NCBI GenBank assembly: GCA_964617825.1
Contig: CAZTWL010000013.1
Location: forward strand, 31,534-95,533
Length of the DNA: 64,000 nt
DNA from: VSJD01 sp964617825
GTDB taxonomy: Bacteria; Verrucomicrobiota; Kiritimatiellia; JAAZAB01
Direction: 5' to 3'
In this document: positions 1 through 8,336 of the stretch, piece by piece
Position numbering within the stretch: the stretch's first letter is position 1
Layout of the letters: each line of letters starts with the position of its first letter
Made by a program: the position numbers and the translations under genes
The notes under the pieces: model-generated
What the model saw: the letters and a program-made list of their open reading frames with translations, nothing else
What the model was told of the DNA's origin: nothing
Databases searched by the model: none

Positions 1-605
1 TTTTCAAAAACACGCTGCAGCACCTGGTTCAGCTGTGCGGCGGAACCCGACAATACCGGCGGATTGTTCAACATTTCTTCCGGCCAGTGGTCGGTTGCCA
101 GCAGGATTGCCTCCATGATGAACAATCGCAGCCACAGCCACGTCCGGTCTTTCTGCTTTTTAAGACAACGATTGATTTTTAGGCCCAAGGCGTGCATGGC
201 CGGCCGGCTTTTTGCACTTGTCTGCGGACGCTGCCGCGGCGCAACGGTAAAAGGCGCCAGCCAGTTGAACTGCGCCGTTTCATCGAACCGCAAGGAAACC
301 AATGCCGGCGGCCACATAATGACATTCACCTCGGAATAGGGCGCGCGGCCTGCCGCCCAGCCGTGCGGCTCCCACATGCCGCAGAACCAGATATTTCCGG
401 GAAACAACTTTTGTTTGAAGTCCGGATAAATAATTTCCATTTCCCCGTTCAGCACAATGCCTAATTCCAAGCCATAATGCATGTCGTAGCGATAGACCGA
501 GCCGGCCTCGTGCTTGCCGATGCCCCCGGTAAAAGGATGCCGGTTGGACAAATTATGATAATGCGCGGTTGCGGAGGAAAAATCGAAAGGTCGCTGGCTG
601 CTCAT
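1..605 (-). CDS. AraC-family transcriptional regulator, partial (cupin-type sensor half)
   Basis: An open frame runs leftward from ATG at 605 to the window edge without a stop, about 201 codons. The visible part has the look of the N-terminal sugar-sensing cupin of AraC regulators: an early basic/aromatic segment, then LELGIVLNGEMEI and a PGNIWFCGMWEPHGW stretch typical of a cupin fold, followed by a helical linker. The C-terminal helix-turn-helix domain expected for the family would lie beyond base 1, so DNA binding is assumed from the family and not seen. It probably controls genes left of the window. The start is chosen because translation begins well at MSSQRPF and no in-frame ATG lies just upstream. 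It could instead be a cupin protein without the DNA-binding domain. Confidence 0.7.
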   Translation of the reverse strand, partial: MSSQRPFDFSSATAHYHNLSNRHPFTGGIGKHEAGSVYRYDMHYGLELGIVLNGEMEIIYPDFKQKLFPGNIWFCGMWEPHGWAAGRAPYSEVNVIMWPPALVSLRFDETAQFNWLAPFTVAPRQRPQTSAKSRPAMHALGLKINRCLKKQKDRTWLWLRLFIMEAILLATDHWPEEMLNNPPVLSGSAAQLNQVLQRVFE

Positions 606-753
606 GACTGTCCAAGATAACCGGTTCTCGAGTATGAAATTTCCCTTATTTCTTGGAATAGCGGACGTGGGACGAAAAATCAAATGACGCGGCCGCGCCT
701 TGTAAGATCATGCTGCCACACAAGGAACCAAGAATGGACAAAGTCCCGTGGCG

Positions 754-1872
754 TCACCACAGGTTGCTGGCATTCGTCGAAAACCGGCGTTTTTGGGCAT
801 TGCTCACCCGCATCGACTTTGCGCCGTTGCGCACCGATGGATCCGGTTTGCGCCACTCCAACAGGGTGGCCCCTGAGGTGAATCCGCCGCCAAAAGCCAC
901 CATCAGGACGACGGCGCCATCCTTGACAAATCCCGTGCGAATCGCTTCATCGAATGCCACGGGAATCGAGGCCGCCGACATGTTCCCGGTGCGGTCAAGG
1001 TTAATGTAGTATTTTTCCGGGGCCGAGCCCAGACGGTCGCCGACAGCATTGATGATGCGCATATTGGCCTGGTGGGGGATGACACAATCCACGTCATCAA
1101 TCGTCATGCCGGCTTTTTTCAGCGCTTCCTTGGCGGCGCTCACCATGGAGCCGACCGCAGACTTGAAGACTTCCTTCCCGGCCATTTTCAAGAAATGAAG
1201 GCGGTCTTTGACGGTTTGCTCGGTGGCCGGATTGCGACTGCCGCCGCCAGGCATCATGAGCAGGTGACCCAGGTTGCCGTCCGAGGCCATGGCGGTGGAA
1301 ATAATGCCGCGCACACCGGGCCGGCTGCGAACAATCGCCGCGCCGGCGCCATCACCGAACAGGACACAGGTGGAACGGTCTTCCCAGTCCGTGATGGAAC
1401 TCAATTTGTCGGCCCCGATAACCAGCGCCGTCGTGATGGCGCCCGAGCCTACATACTGACGGGCAGTTTCCATCGCGAACAGGAACCCGGAGCAGGCGGC
1501 CTCGAGGTCAAAGCATACGGCTCTACCGGCGCCAAGGGCTTTCTGCACAAAACAGGCGGTGCTGGGAAAAAACATGTCCGGGGTAACCGTGGCCACGATG
1601 ATCATGTCCAGATCGTCAGCGGCCAGTCCGGCCTGACGCAACGCCCGGCGAGCGGCTTCGGCGGCCAAGTCGGAGGTGGCCTGATCGGCAGCGGCAATAT
1701 GCCGTTCCTTGATGCCAGTGCGCGTGGTGATCCATTCGTCGCTGGTATCCATCACCTTGGCCAAATCCGCGTTGGTCAGGACGCGCTTGGGCAGATATGA
1801 TCCGGTGCCGATAATCGACACTGATCGCAGCGTTTTCGGCACACTTTCGCAGGCAACGGGCTTGGTTCTCAT
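754..1872 (-). CDS. fabH: Beta-ketoacyl-[acyl-carrier-protein] synthase III
   Basis: FabH starts fatty acid synthesis by condensing acetyl-CoA with malonyl-ACP. The 372-residue product has the full catalytic triad: Cys127 in EAACSGF, His267 in PHQANMR and Asn297 in the GNMSAA loop. The start at 1872 overlaps the plsX stop as ATGA and has a G-rich ribosome site just upstream; a longer frame to 1992 exists but its extra residues are not FabH-like and would lie inside plsX. The protein carries about 30 residues after the usual GATLLEW end, rich in Arg and Ser, which most FabH proteins lack. It is the last gene of the rsmD-to-fabH run and is very probably co-translated with plsX. Confidence 0.95.
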   Translation of the reverse strand: MRTKPVACESVPKTLRSVSIIGTGSYLPKRVLTNADLAKVMDTSDEWITTRTGIKERHIAAADQATSDLAAEAARRALRQAGLAADDLDMIIVATVTPDMFFPSTACFVQKALGAGRAVCFDLEAACSGFLFAMETARQYVGSGAITTALVIGADKLSSITDWEDRSTCVLFGDGAGAAIVRSRPGVRGIISTAMASDGNLGHLLMMPGGGSRNPATEQTVKDRLHFLKMAGKEVFKSAVGSMVSAAKEALKKAGMTIDDVDCVIPHQANMRIINAVGDRLGSAPEKYYINLDRTGNMSAASIPVAFDEAIRTGFVKDGAVVLMVAFGGGFTSGATLLEWRKPDPSVRNGAKSMRVSNAQKRRFSTNASNLW

Positions 1873-2867
1873 AAGGACCCCCCAATGGTTTGGGTAATCA
1901 ACTCGTTGATCCGCGCATTGACGGAATCCCGCGCCACGCGGATGGCATGGTAAATTGCACGCGCACTGGAGGCCCCGTGCGAAATGATGCATACCCCGTT
2001 CACCCCCAACAGAGGTGCGCCGCCACTGAGATCCGGATCAATGCGTTTTTTCATATCCTTGAGCGCATTGGTCAGCAGGAGCGCCCCCAGAATGCGGACC
2101 GGCGAGCGGCTGAACTCCTGTTTAATCCAATGACCAACGGCATGCACCACGCTTTCGCTGGTCTTCAGAATCACATTGCCCACAAACCCGTCACAGACCG
2201 CCACATCCACATTGCCCTTGTAAAGGTCATGGCCTTCGATATTGCCGGAAAAATTGAGTTTGGACTCGCTGATCAGGCGGAAGGCTTCCTTGGTAATCTC
2301 GTTGCCCTTGGAATCTTCCGTGCCAACGCTCATCAAACCGACGCGGGGATTAACGCAGCCGAGAAACTTCTGCGCGTAAATATGCCCCATAACGGCAAAC
2401 TGCAGCATCAATTGTGCGGAACAATCGGTGTTGGCGCCGGCATCGATGAGCACAAATGGTTTTTCCGGCGTCGGCATGACCGTGGCAATGGCCGGTCGGT
2501 CGATTCCCGGCAGAGTCCGTAATTTCAGCGTGGCCGCCACGACCACGGCGCCCGTATTGCCGGCGGAAATCATGGCATCCGCTTCGCCTTTCTTCACCAG
2601 ATCGACGGCACGGCTGACTGAATTGTCTTTCTTGCGGCGGATGGCGTAGGCTGGACTTTCCTCCATGCCCACGACTTCCGTGGCATGCAGGACATTTATA
2701 ATACTGGGAATCTCCCCGCAGGCAGCGTATTCCCGACGAATTGCGGCTTCATTGCCGACCAGCGTGATCTTATCCAAACCAGGCAAGGACCTCGCTGCTT
2801 CGACCGCTCCGCGGACAATTTCGCGGGGAGCATGATCCCCACCCATGGCATCTACGGCGATATGCAT
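1869..2867 (-). CDS. plsX: Phosphate acyltransferase PlsX
   Basis: PlsX makes acyl-phosphate from acyl-ACP for the PlsY route of phospholipid synthesis. The 332-residue protein begins with the family signature IAVDAMGGDHAP and keeps the SAGNTGA motif and the C-terminal ISHGASS segment. Its length matches the family. It sits between rpmF (6 bases upstream) and fabH (4-base overlap), the arrangement conserved in many bacteria, where fatty acid and phospholipid synthesis are tied to ribosomal protein production. The start ATG at 2867 is the only reasonable one. Confidence 0.96.
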   Translation of the reverse strand: MHIAVDAMGGDHAPREIVRGAVEAARSLPGLDKITLVGNEAAIRREYAACGEIPSIINVLHATEVVGMEESPAYAIRRKKDNSVSRAVDLVKKGEADAMISAGNTGAVVVAATLKLRTLPGIDRPAIATVMPTPEKPFVLIDAGANTDCSAQLMLQFAVMGHIYAQKFLGCVNPRVGLMSVGTEDSKGNEITKEAFRLISESKLNFSGNIEGHDLYKGNVDVAVCDGFVGNVILKTSESVVHAVGHWIKQEFSRSPVRILGALLLTNALKDMKKRIDPDLSGGAPLLGVNGVCIISHGASSARAIYHAIRVARDSVNARINELITQTIGGSL

Positions 2868-2873
2868 AACCAG

Positions 2874-3056
2874 CTATTTGGCAGTGATGGTCAGGACCTG
2901 TCGTCCCTTGTAATTACCGCACGAAGGGCATACCCGATGCGGCTGACGCGGTTCGCCGCAGTTCGTACACGCCTGCGTCGCTGTCACTGTCATCTTATGG
3001 GACCGCTTACGGATACGAATCCTGCTTTTCGATGTTTTTCTCTTCGGTACAGCCAT
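2874..3056 (-). CDS. rpmF: 50S ribosomal protein L32
   Basis: A 60-residue basic protein of the large ribosomal subunit. It begins MAVPKRKTSKS, the L32 hallmark, and has four cysteines in two pairs (CTNC and CPSC), the zinc-binding form of L32. Zinc-free L32 paralogues exist elsewhere and are often Zur-controlled; this is the zinc form. It lies between yceD and plsX. The 149-base gap upstream holds a palindromic repeat described separately. Confidence 0.96.
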   Translation of the reverse strand: MAVPKRKTSKSRIRIRKRSHKMTVTATQACTNCGEPRQPHRVCPSCGNYKGRQVLTITAK

Positions 3057-3117
3057 CGGATATCTCCCCCCGACCCAGGCAGAAACACGCCCATCGGGAA
3101 TGGTTTATGGTTGATGG

Positions 3118-3152
3118 TTTCCGCCATAGGCGGATCCGCCTTCCGGCGGAAA
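3118..3152. repeat. Nested palindrome between yceD and rpmF
   Basis: Arms TTTCCGCC (3118-3125) and GGCGGAAA (3145-3152) enclose a perfect 12-base palindrome GGCGGATCCGCC. It resembles the GC-rich dispersed repeats (REP-like) seen in many bacterial genomes. No T-run follows on the minus strand, so it is not a typical intrinsic terminator; it may tune expression between the two genes. I did not find a second copy in the window. Confidence 0.5.
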
Positions 3153-3205
3153 CATTTTATGTTCTCTAATGCACAACCCCGCACTCAACGGGCAGCCAGG
3201 CCACG

Positions 3206-3676
3206 TTATTTTCGCTCAATCTTCAATCGATCCAGCATACCCCACGGGATCGCCTGACGAGCCTTGCCGCAGGTGCAAGGAGCCTTGTTTAAATTGGCCC
3301 CGCACTGGACGCATAGCCCCCGGCACTCCTCCGAACAGACAAAGTTCATCGGAAGAGCGAGGAGAATAGCTTCGCGGATATCGGGCGTCAAGTCTATTAA
3401 TTCGTTGGCCGCGCTCAGCGGATAAGCGCAGGCAAAGTTCCCATCCCGAACAGTCTGGTTAAACCATTCGCCGCACCTCGCGCACCGGCCGCGGACATCC
3501 ACTTCCAGTACGCCGCGCACGAGCAATTCGCCGACAAAGCGCTGGGCCGTCAGGTTATAGCGCACATCGCTAATCACCTGGAACAAGGTCTCCTGGCCCA
3601 ACTCCAGAATATCCGCCGGCTCCATTCCGCTAAACTGCTGGAGCGCCTGACACACCTGACCGGTTTCAATCTTCAT
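3206..3676 (-). CDS. yceD: YceD/DUF177 family protein
   Basis: A 156-residue member of the DUF177 (YceD) family, which sits upstream of rpmF in most bacteria; in E. coli and plants the family has been linked to 23S rRNA maturation. Two cysteine pairs are visible, CARC about residue 70 and CVQC near residue 123, plus an extra Cys, consistent with a small metal-binding fold. Position next to rpmF supports the call more than sequence alone. The molecular role is inferred from homologues. Confidence 0.85.
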   Translation of the reverse strand: MKIETGQVCQALQQFSGMEPADILELGQETLFQVISDVRYNLTAQRFVGELLVRGVLEVDVRGRCARCGEWFNQTVRDGNFACAYPLSAANELIDLTPDIREAILLALPMNFVCSEECRGLCVQCGANLNKAPCTCGKARQAIPWGMLDRLKIERK

Positions 3677-3702
3677 AAAGCCCTCCCAGCCGCCTGGCTT
3701 TG

Positions 3703-4185
3703 CTACGATGCAAATTTCCGTTTCAACGCCGCATTAACGAAGGGCGGAACAAATTTGCTGGTATCCCCGCCCAGTGACGCTATTTCACGGACCACGCTGG
3801 AGCTGATGTAACTGTAACTTTCGCGCGGCATCATAAACAGAACCTCAACATCCGGCGCCATTTTGCGATTGGTCAAGGCCATCTGAAACTCGTACTCGAA
3901 ATCGGAAAACGCCCGCAACCCGCGAATAATCACGCGCGCATTAATCTGCCGGGCATAATCCACCAGCAGCCCGTTAAATTGGGCCGCCTCCACATTCGGC
4001 ATGGTCGCCGCCAGATCGCGGGCCATCGCCATGCGCTCTTCAATGGAAAACAGGGTGTTTTTCCGAGCGCTCACCGCCACCGCCAGAATCAGGTGATCGA
4101 ACAGGCGCGCAGCACGATGCATCAGGTCCACGTGCCCCAGAGTCAACGGATCAAACGATCCCGGATAAACAGCCAGTTTTCTCAT
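3703..4185 (-). CDS. coaD: Phosphopantetheine adenylyltransferase
   Basis: Transfers AMP from ATP to 4'-phosphopantetheine, the penultimate step of CoA synthesis. The 160-residue protein has YPGSFDPLTLGHVD with the nucleotidyltransferase T/HxGH motif, the KNTLFS substrate loop, RGLRAFSDFEYE and the SYSYISSS(V)VRE end, all diagnostic for CoaD. The ATG overlaps the rsmD stop by four bases, so the two are translationally coupled, a pairing that is widespread in bacteria. Confidence 0.96.
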   Translation of the reverse strand: MRKLAVYPGSFDPLTLGHVDLMHRAARLFDHLILAVAVSARKNTLFSIEERMAMARDLAATMPNVEAAQFNGLLVDYARQINARVIIRGLRAFSDFEYEFQMALTNRKMAPDVEVLFMMPRESYSYISSSVVREIASLGGDTSKFVPPFVNAALKRKFAS

Positions 4186-4754
4186 GGAATTATCTTCTTT
4201 GTCGTCGCAATGTAATCGATTTGCGTTCCGCCGTATACCCGGCGCTTAAGCTGTTGCCAGCCTTCCCGGCTCACCTCCGGGACATTCACAGACTGCTCCA
4301 TAACCAGCAACCCATCGCTTTTCAAGATAGTGCGCCCGGTAAGCGCTGACAAGATTTTTTTCAGCCAGCTGCCATCCCGGTCATAGGGCGGATCGGCAAA
4401 AATCAGATCAAAGGGCGCGTCGACCGCACCCCGCTCCAGGAATCGCAAGGCATCCGCGAACACAACGGCCCCGGCCTGCCCGGGCCCGCCGAGGGTTGTG
4501 ACATTCTCGCGCAACACTTCGAGAACCCGCCGGTCGTTTTCCACCCAGACGGCCGAAGCGGCTCCCCGGCTTAATGCTTCCAAGCCATAAGCTCCCGTGC
4601 CGGCAAACAGGTCAAGCGTGCGGGCGCCGCGCACCCGCTCCGCCAGCGACGAAAAAACGGCCAGCCGCACCCGGTCCTGGGCCGGACGCAAATCGCCGCG
4701 CGGCACCTTGAGCAGACGCCCCCCCCACTCCCCGGCTGTAATGCGAATGGCCAT
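4182..4754 (-). CDS. rsmD: 16S rRNA (guanine-N2)-methyltransferase RsmD
   Basis: Methylates guanine 966 of 16S rRNA. The 190-residue protein opens with IRITAGEWGGRLLKVP, has the SAM-binding motif LDLFAGTGAYGLEAL and the catalytic motif FADPPYD (DPPY form of NPPY). It is the first gene of the minus-strand run ending at fabH. The start ATG at 4754 is close to the usual RsmD N-terminus. The 284 bases upstream form the divergent region shared with the repeat protein at 5039. Confidence 0.93.
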   Translation of the reverse strand: MAIRITAGEWGGRLLKVPRGDLRPAQDRVRLAVFSSLAERVRGARTLDLFAGTGAYGLEALSRGAASAVWVENDRRVLEVLRENVTTLGGPGQAGAVVFADALRFLERGAVDAPFDLIFADPPYDRDGSWLKKILSALTGRTILKSDGLLVMEQSVNVPEVSREGWQQLKRRVYGGTQIDYIATTKKIIP

Positions 4755-4818
4755 GCAATCCCCATCGAAACAACAACAATCCTGCCGATAGCTTAATTAT
4801 TTCACGGGATTGCATCCG

Positions 4819-4847
4819 TTGACAAGCATAGAATCATGCGGGAAAAT
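4819..4847 (+). promoter_or_regulatory. Possible sigma-70-type promoter upstream of the repeat protein gene
   Basis: TTGACA at 4819-4824 is followed after 17 bases by GAAAAT at 4842-4847. The -35 box is perfect, the -10 box is weak. A second TTGACA at 4880-4885 with TATAAG at 4900-4905 has a 14-base spacer, too short for a normal promoter. The leader to the start codon would be about 185 bases and contains two small hairpins (about 4939-4963 and 4960-4975). No known riboswitch was recognised. Confidence 0.3.
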
Positions 4848-5038
4848 ACCCGGAACAAATTGTCGGGGAAAATATAATATTGACAAAACAGCCGTGATTT
4901 ATAAGACTTTAACAAGATAACACATGATTTGTTCCATGATCACTCACTTGAAAGGGGGTGATGCCGCCATACGGCAGTAAGCAGAACCTGTTCGACAAAC
5001 CAGCGTTCCATAGCAAACTTAACGATTGAGGAGCAAAA

Positions 5039-5833
5039 ATGAAACGTTATTCCATATTAGCATGTGTTGCGGGCATGATTGGCTTGGCATCAACGGCTTC
5101 CGCCGGCGTCGATGCCTATCCGTTTCAACTCTCGCTCGTAACCCCCGTCTCAATTCTCAGCGACAGCTCGTCGGTCAACGGCCTGCGTATCAATCTGATC
5201 TACGGCGCCAACGAAAACATGACCGGCGTTGACCTGGGCCTTGTGAATCAAGTCAACAAGGACCAGAGAGGACTGCAGCTTGGCATCGCCAACCTGGTCG
5301 GTGGCAACGTCACCGGCGGTCAATTGGGAGCCATTAACTTCGTGGCCGGCAATGTGTCCGGCGGAACGGTATCGCTCATTAACCTGGTCGGTGGCAACGT
5401 TTCCGGCGCAGAAGTCGGCGCGATCAACATGACCAGTGATAACCTTTCCGGCTATGACTACGGCCTCTTGAACATGGTCGGCGGCAACATCTCGGGCCTT
5501 GAAGTCGGTATCATCAACTTGGCCGGCGGCAGCATAGCCGGCGGCCAGGTCGGCGGCATCAATGTCGCCAGCGGCGCGGTCGATACTCAGGCCAGTCTCG
5601 TCAACGTCGGCTTGGACGCTGCCTGCTGGCAGACGGGTTTGATCAACTGGGCCGACAAAGTGGATGGCGCCCAGTGGCTTGGCATCAACGTCGCCAATGA
5701 AGTCAAGGGACTGCAGCTTGGCGTGATCAACTACACGGTGGCGCTGGACGGCCTGCAGATCGGTGTCATCAATATCGCATGGGGTAAGGACAGCATCTGG
5801 AAAGTGCTCCCCATCGTCAACGCAAACTGGTAA
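5039..5833 (+). CDS. Secreted/surface 15-residue-repeat protein (LA_2272-like)
   Basis: A 264-residue protein with a clear signal peptide (MKRYSILACVAGMIGLASTASAG) followed by a region built from repeats of about 15 residues of the form LGxINxVGGNVSGxx, running from about residue 55 to 260. This matches the LA_2272-type surface repeat proteins named in Leptospira and seen widely in PVC bacteria; function is not known. The regular Gly and Asn spacing and alternating hydrophobics predict a beta-solenoid or stacked strands exposed at the cell surface. A good ribosome site (GAGGAG) precedes ATG 5039. It is a single-gene unit closed by the terminator at 5860-5891. Confidence 0.85.
   Translation: MKRYSILACVAGMIGLASTASAGVDAYPFQLSLVTPVSILSDSSSVNGLRINLIYGANENMTGVDLGLVNQVNKDQRGLQLGIANLVGGNVTGGQLGAINFVAGNVSGGTVSLINLVGGNVSGAEVGAINMTSDNLSGYDYGLLNMVGGNISGLEVGIINLAGGSIAGGQVGGINVASGAVDTQASLVNVGLDAACWQTGLINWADKVDGAQWLGINVANEVKGLQLGVINYTVALDGLQIGVINIAWGKDSIWKVLPIVNANW
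5272..5580 (+). repeat. In-frame tandem DNA repeats of about 45 bases inside the surface-repeat gene
   Basis: Each 15-residue protein repeat corresponds to a 45-base DNA unit. Near-identical blocks are visible, for example AACCTGGTCGGTGGCAACGT at about 5290 and again about 5383. Such arrays can change copy number by slippage or recombination, which would alter the length of the surface protein without breaking the frame. Confidence 0.7.
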
Positions 5834-5859
5834 CCTCAACGGATAAGTCGCCTGTAAAA

Positions 5860-5891
5860 AAAATGGCCGCGACGCAAGTCGCGGCCATTTT
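5860..5891. terminator. Bidirectional intrinsic terminator between the repeat protein and icd
   Basis: A perfect 14-base stem, AAAATGGCCGCGAC (5860-5873) with GTCGCGGCCATTTT (5878-5891), closed by a GCAA tetraloop of the stable GNRA class. A-rich sequence precedes it and T-rich sequence follows (GCTTTTT), so it can stop transcription from both sides. It sits between the converging ends of the repeat gene (stop 5833) and icd (stop 5905). Confidence 0.93.
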
Positions 5892-5904
5892 GCTTTTTAA
5901 GTCC

Positions 5905-7086
5905 TTACATGTGGGCAATGATTTCGTCGGCAAATTCCGAGCATCTCAGCAGTGTGGCATTCTCCATCAAGCGGTGGAAATCGTAAGTGACTTTACGGCG
6001 CCGGATGGCCTCGCCCAGGCCGCGGATTATGAGATCGGCGGCTTCCGTCCAGCCTAAATAGCGGAACATCATCTCGCCGGAGAGGATCACGGATCCGGGG
6101 TTGACCTTGTCCTGGCCGGCGTACTTGGGCGCCGTGCCATGCGTCGCCTCGAAAATGGCGTGTCCGGTCTGGAAGTTGATGTTGCCGCCCGGGGCAATGC
6201 CGATGCCGCCGACTTGCGCCGCAAGGGCATCGGACATGTAATCGCCGTTTAAATTCAGCGTGGCGATAACATCGAATTCCGCCGGACGCGTCAGGGCCTG
6301 CTGGAAGAAAATATCCGCAATCGCGTCCTTGACGATGATCCGGTCGCCATATTCCTTGGCCACCTCGTAGCCCCAGGCCAGAAAGGCGCCTTCCGTAAAT
6401 TTCTGGATGTTGCCCTTGTGCACGAGCGTCACGTTCCGGCGCTTGTTACGGATGGCATACTCGATGGCCGCCCGAACGAGGCGCTTGCTGCAGGTCTCGC
6501 TGATCGGCTTGATGCCGACGCCAGAATCAGGGCGGATGTTCCAGCCGAATTCTTTTTTCAGGAAACCAATTAGTTTTTGGGCCTGCGGACTGCCGACCTT
6601 AACTTCCAAGCCGGCATAGACATCTTCCGTGTTTTCGCGGAACACCACCATGTCCACTTTGCCGGGATCCTTGACCGGGCTGGGCACGCCTTCGAACCAG
6701 CGCACCGGCCGCAGGCAGACATAAAGGTCAAGGAGCTGGCGCAAGGCCACATTCAAACTGCGAATCCCTCCGCCGATCGGGGTGGTCAATGGCCCCTTGA
6801 TGCCGATCAGGTATTTTTTGAATGCGGCAACCGTTTCGTCCGGCAGCCAGTTCCCGGTCAGCTTGAACGCTTTTTCGCCCGCAAGCACTTCCTGCCAGCA
6901 GACCTGCCGCCGCCCACCATAGGCCTTGGCAACGGCGCCATCCAACACGCGCACGGCGGCGCGCCATATATCCGGCCCCGTGCCGTCGCCCTCGATGAAT
7001 GGAATGATCGGATGCTCCGGAACGACGCAAGCTTGCTTGTCGGTCGAAAATGTAATCGGTTTGCCCTGTACGGAGTTCTTGGTCAT
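5905..7086 (-). CDS. icd: NADP-dependent isocitrate dehydrogenase
   Basis: Oxidative decarboxylation of isocitrate to 2-oxoglutarate in the TCA cycle. The 393-residue protein aligns with the E. coli-type enzyme: GDGTGPDIW near the N-terminus, the substrate and phosphorylation loop GGGIRSLNVALRQ (Ser110, the equivalent of E. coli Ser113), FRENTEDVYAG and EATHGTAPKYAGQDKVNPGS; the Lys-Tyr after HGTAP indicates NADP. The ATG at 7086 has AGAGAGG ten bases upstream; a GTG nine bases earlier abuts the ribosome site and is less likely. No kinase/phosphatase gene is visible here, so regulation by phosphorylation is unproven. Confidence 0.95.
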   Translation of the reverse strand: MTKNSVQGKPITFSTDKQACVVPEHPIIPFIEGDGTGPDIWRAAVRVLDGAVAKAYGGRRQVCWQEVLAGEKAFKLTGNWLPDETVAAFKKYLIGIKGPLTTPIGGGIRSLNVALRQLLDLYVCLRPVRWFEGVPSPVKDPGKVDMVVFRENTEDVYAGLEVKVGSPQAQKLIGFLKKEFGWNIRPDSGVGIKPISETCSKRLVRAAIEYAIRNKRRNVTLVHKGNIQKFTEGAFLAWGYEVAKEYGDRIIVKDAIADIFFQQALTRPAEFDVIATLNLNGDYMSDALAAQVGGIGIAPGGNINFQTGHAIFEATHGTAPKYAGQDKVNPGSVILSGEMMFRYLGWTEAADLIIRGLGEAIRRRKVTYDFHRLMENATLLRCSEFADEIIAHM

Positions 7087-7315
7087 GGCGCCCACACCTC
7101 TCTCATATTAGGATTCGTTCGCATTCAAAGTTAAGCAACATACCACGGCAACCAACCATCACAAGCAAGAAAAACACGACGCGGCGGGCTGGGATCATCC
7201 CGAAATTGTTAAATTGCCGGCCAGGGAAGAGGCACCGTCACCGTGAGGAATTCGGGACGCGGCCTATCGGAAGCCGCGCCTCACCGCTTCGAGCCGCTGC
7301 TACCACGTTGAACGC

Positions 7316-8209
7316 CTACTTGCCTGACTTCAATATCTCTTGCACCATGGTCTCGGCATTGGATTTCAGCATGTCGACCAGATTGTTCGTGCGCAGTTCG
7401 GCAATTCCCTGTAACTGAGTGTATTGACGAAGGGTCATCTTAACCGGCACTACGATCACCGCCAAGTCCGGCACATCCATCCAGAAATCTTTGGCTTTCT
7501 GGATTTGCTCGTCCGTTAGGCCGAAGGACCGCAACACGCCAATGGCCATCATCTGGTTTCCGTCCAAATTCATATGGACCCCATCGACGGTAAGCAGATT
7601 GCCGGTTTTCCCCTTGGCGCGGCCCTGGGCCACCGCCTTTTGCATGTCGGCATTCAAATCCGCCAGAAGACACTTCTTTTCCGCTGCCAGGGAGCGCAAG
7701 AATTCATTGTAACTCGCAAGCTTCCGGTTGTTTTCCGCCTTTGCATCTTCGGTGATCATAGTGGCGGTCAGAATCATCACCCGAATGCCTGCGGCTTGGG
7801 CGCGGTCGATAATATCCACGATGTTTGTCTTATAGTCGTCCAAGGGGATGCCGCGCGTACCATGCCACACATCATTCACGCCGCAGCTTAGCGTCATCCA
7901 CTCCGGCTTCTTATCCAACACGTCTTTGGCAAGGCGTGCGCGCATATCGTTGGATTTATGCCCGCTGATCCCCGCTGCAATCATTTTAACCTTGATCCCG
8001 TTGGCGGCCAACCCGCTGACCACCAACTGGCAATAACCGCTTTGATAGGTTCCTCCTTGCTGCGTGATGGAATCGCCCAAAAAAGCAATCGTTTGGTCGT
8101 TCGAAACCGCGATTCCCTGAGCCATGCCCTGCCCCGCCAGCAATGCGCCTGCGGTCAATACGGCACTTTTGAGCAACAGTCCACAGATCATTCCCTTGCT
8201 TTGCTTCAC
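7316..8209 (-). CDS. Secreted SGNH/GDSL-family esterase
   Basis: A 297-residue protein with an N-terminal signal peptide (through about residue 31, GQGMAQ) and the SGNH hydrolase blocks: FLGDSITQQGG (nucleophile Ser), a Gly in the NG(I)KVKMIAAGISGHKS region, GVNDVWHGT (Asn) and DGVHMNLDG (Asp-His). It probably removes acyl or acetyl groups from a polysaccharide in the periplasm or outside the cell. Translation starts at GTG 8209 with AAAGGAG seven bases upstream. About 80 residues follow the last catalytic block, longer than in minimal SGNH domains. Its substrate cannot be named. Confidence 0.88.
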   Translation of the reverse strand: MKQSKGMICGLLLKSAVLTAGALLAGQGMAQGIAVSNDQTIAFLGDSITQQGGTYQSGYCQLVVSGLAANGIKVKMIAAGISGHKSNDMRARLAKDVLDKKPEWMTLSCGVNDVWHGTRGIPLDDYKTNIVDIIDRAQAAGIRVMILTATMITEDAKAENNRKLASYNEFLRSLAAEKKCLLADLNADMQKAVAQGRAKGKTGNLLTVDGVHMNLDGNQMMAIGVLRSFGLTDEQIQKAKDFWMDVPDLAVIVVPVKMTLRQYTQLQGIAELRTNNLVDMLKSNAETMVQEILKSGK

Positions 8210-8301
8210 GGTCGGACTCCTTTGTTTATGGATTGCGTTGATCGGTTCGTTTGCACAATTTCGTCTACCTCACACCTGCGCGGCATTTGCATATATATCT
8301 T

Positions 8302-8313
8302 GCCGCGGCAAAG
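8302..8313. promoter_or_regulatory. Perfect 12-base palindrome upstream of the SGNH esterase
   Basis: TTGCCGCGGCAA lies next to an AT-rich TATATAT stretch in the 127-base gap between opcA and the SGNH esterase gene. The palindrome is about 90 bases upstream of the esterase GTG and could be an operator. No regulator is identified. Confidence 0.3.
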
Positions 8314-8336
8314 GTCCACCACAAATATCGGGGCGT

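Noticed and set aside
1072..1800. 242-codon plus-strand frame opposite fabH
   Set aside because: It is the antisense shadow of a well-conserved gene and its translation has no family features.
4925..5030. Hairpins in the leader of the repeat-protein gene as a riboswitch
   Set aside because: Two small stems are visible, but no conserved core of any known riboswitch was recognised, and the repeat protein is not a typical riboswitch target.
5150..5839. 229-codon minus-strand frame opposite the repeat protein
   Set aside because: A product of the 45-base repeats read backwards; the plus-strand frame has the signal peptide, ribosome site and terminator.
7243..7284. GTGAGG/CCTCAC and CGCGGC/GCCGCG stem downstream of the SGNH esterase as a terminator
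   Set aside because: A nine-base bulge interrupts it and no T-run follows on the minus strand.
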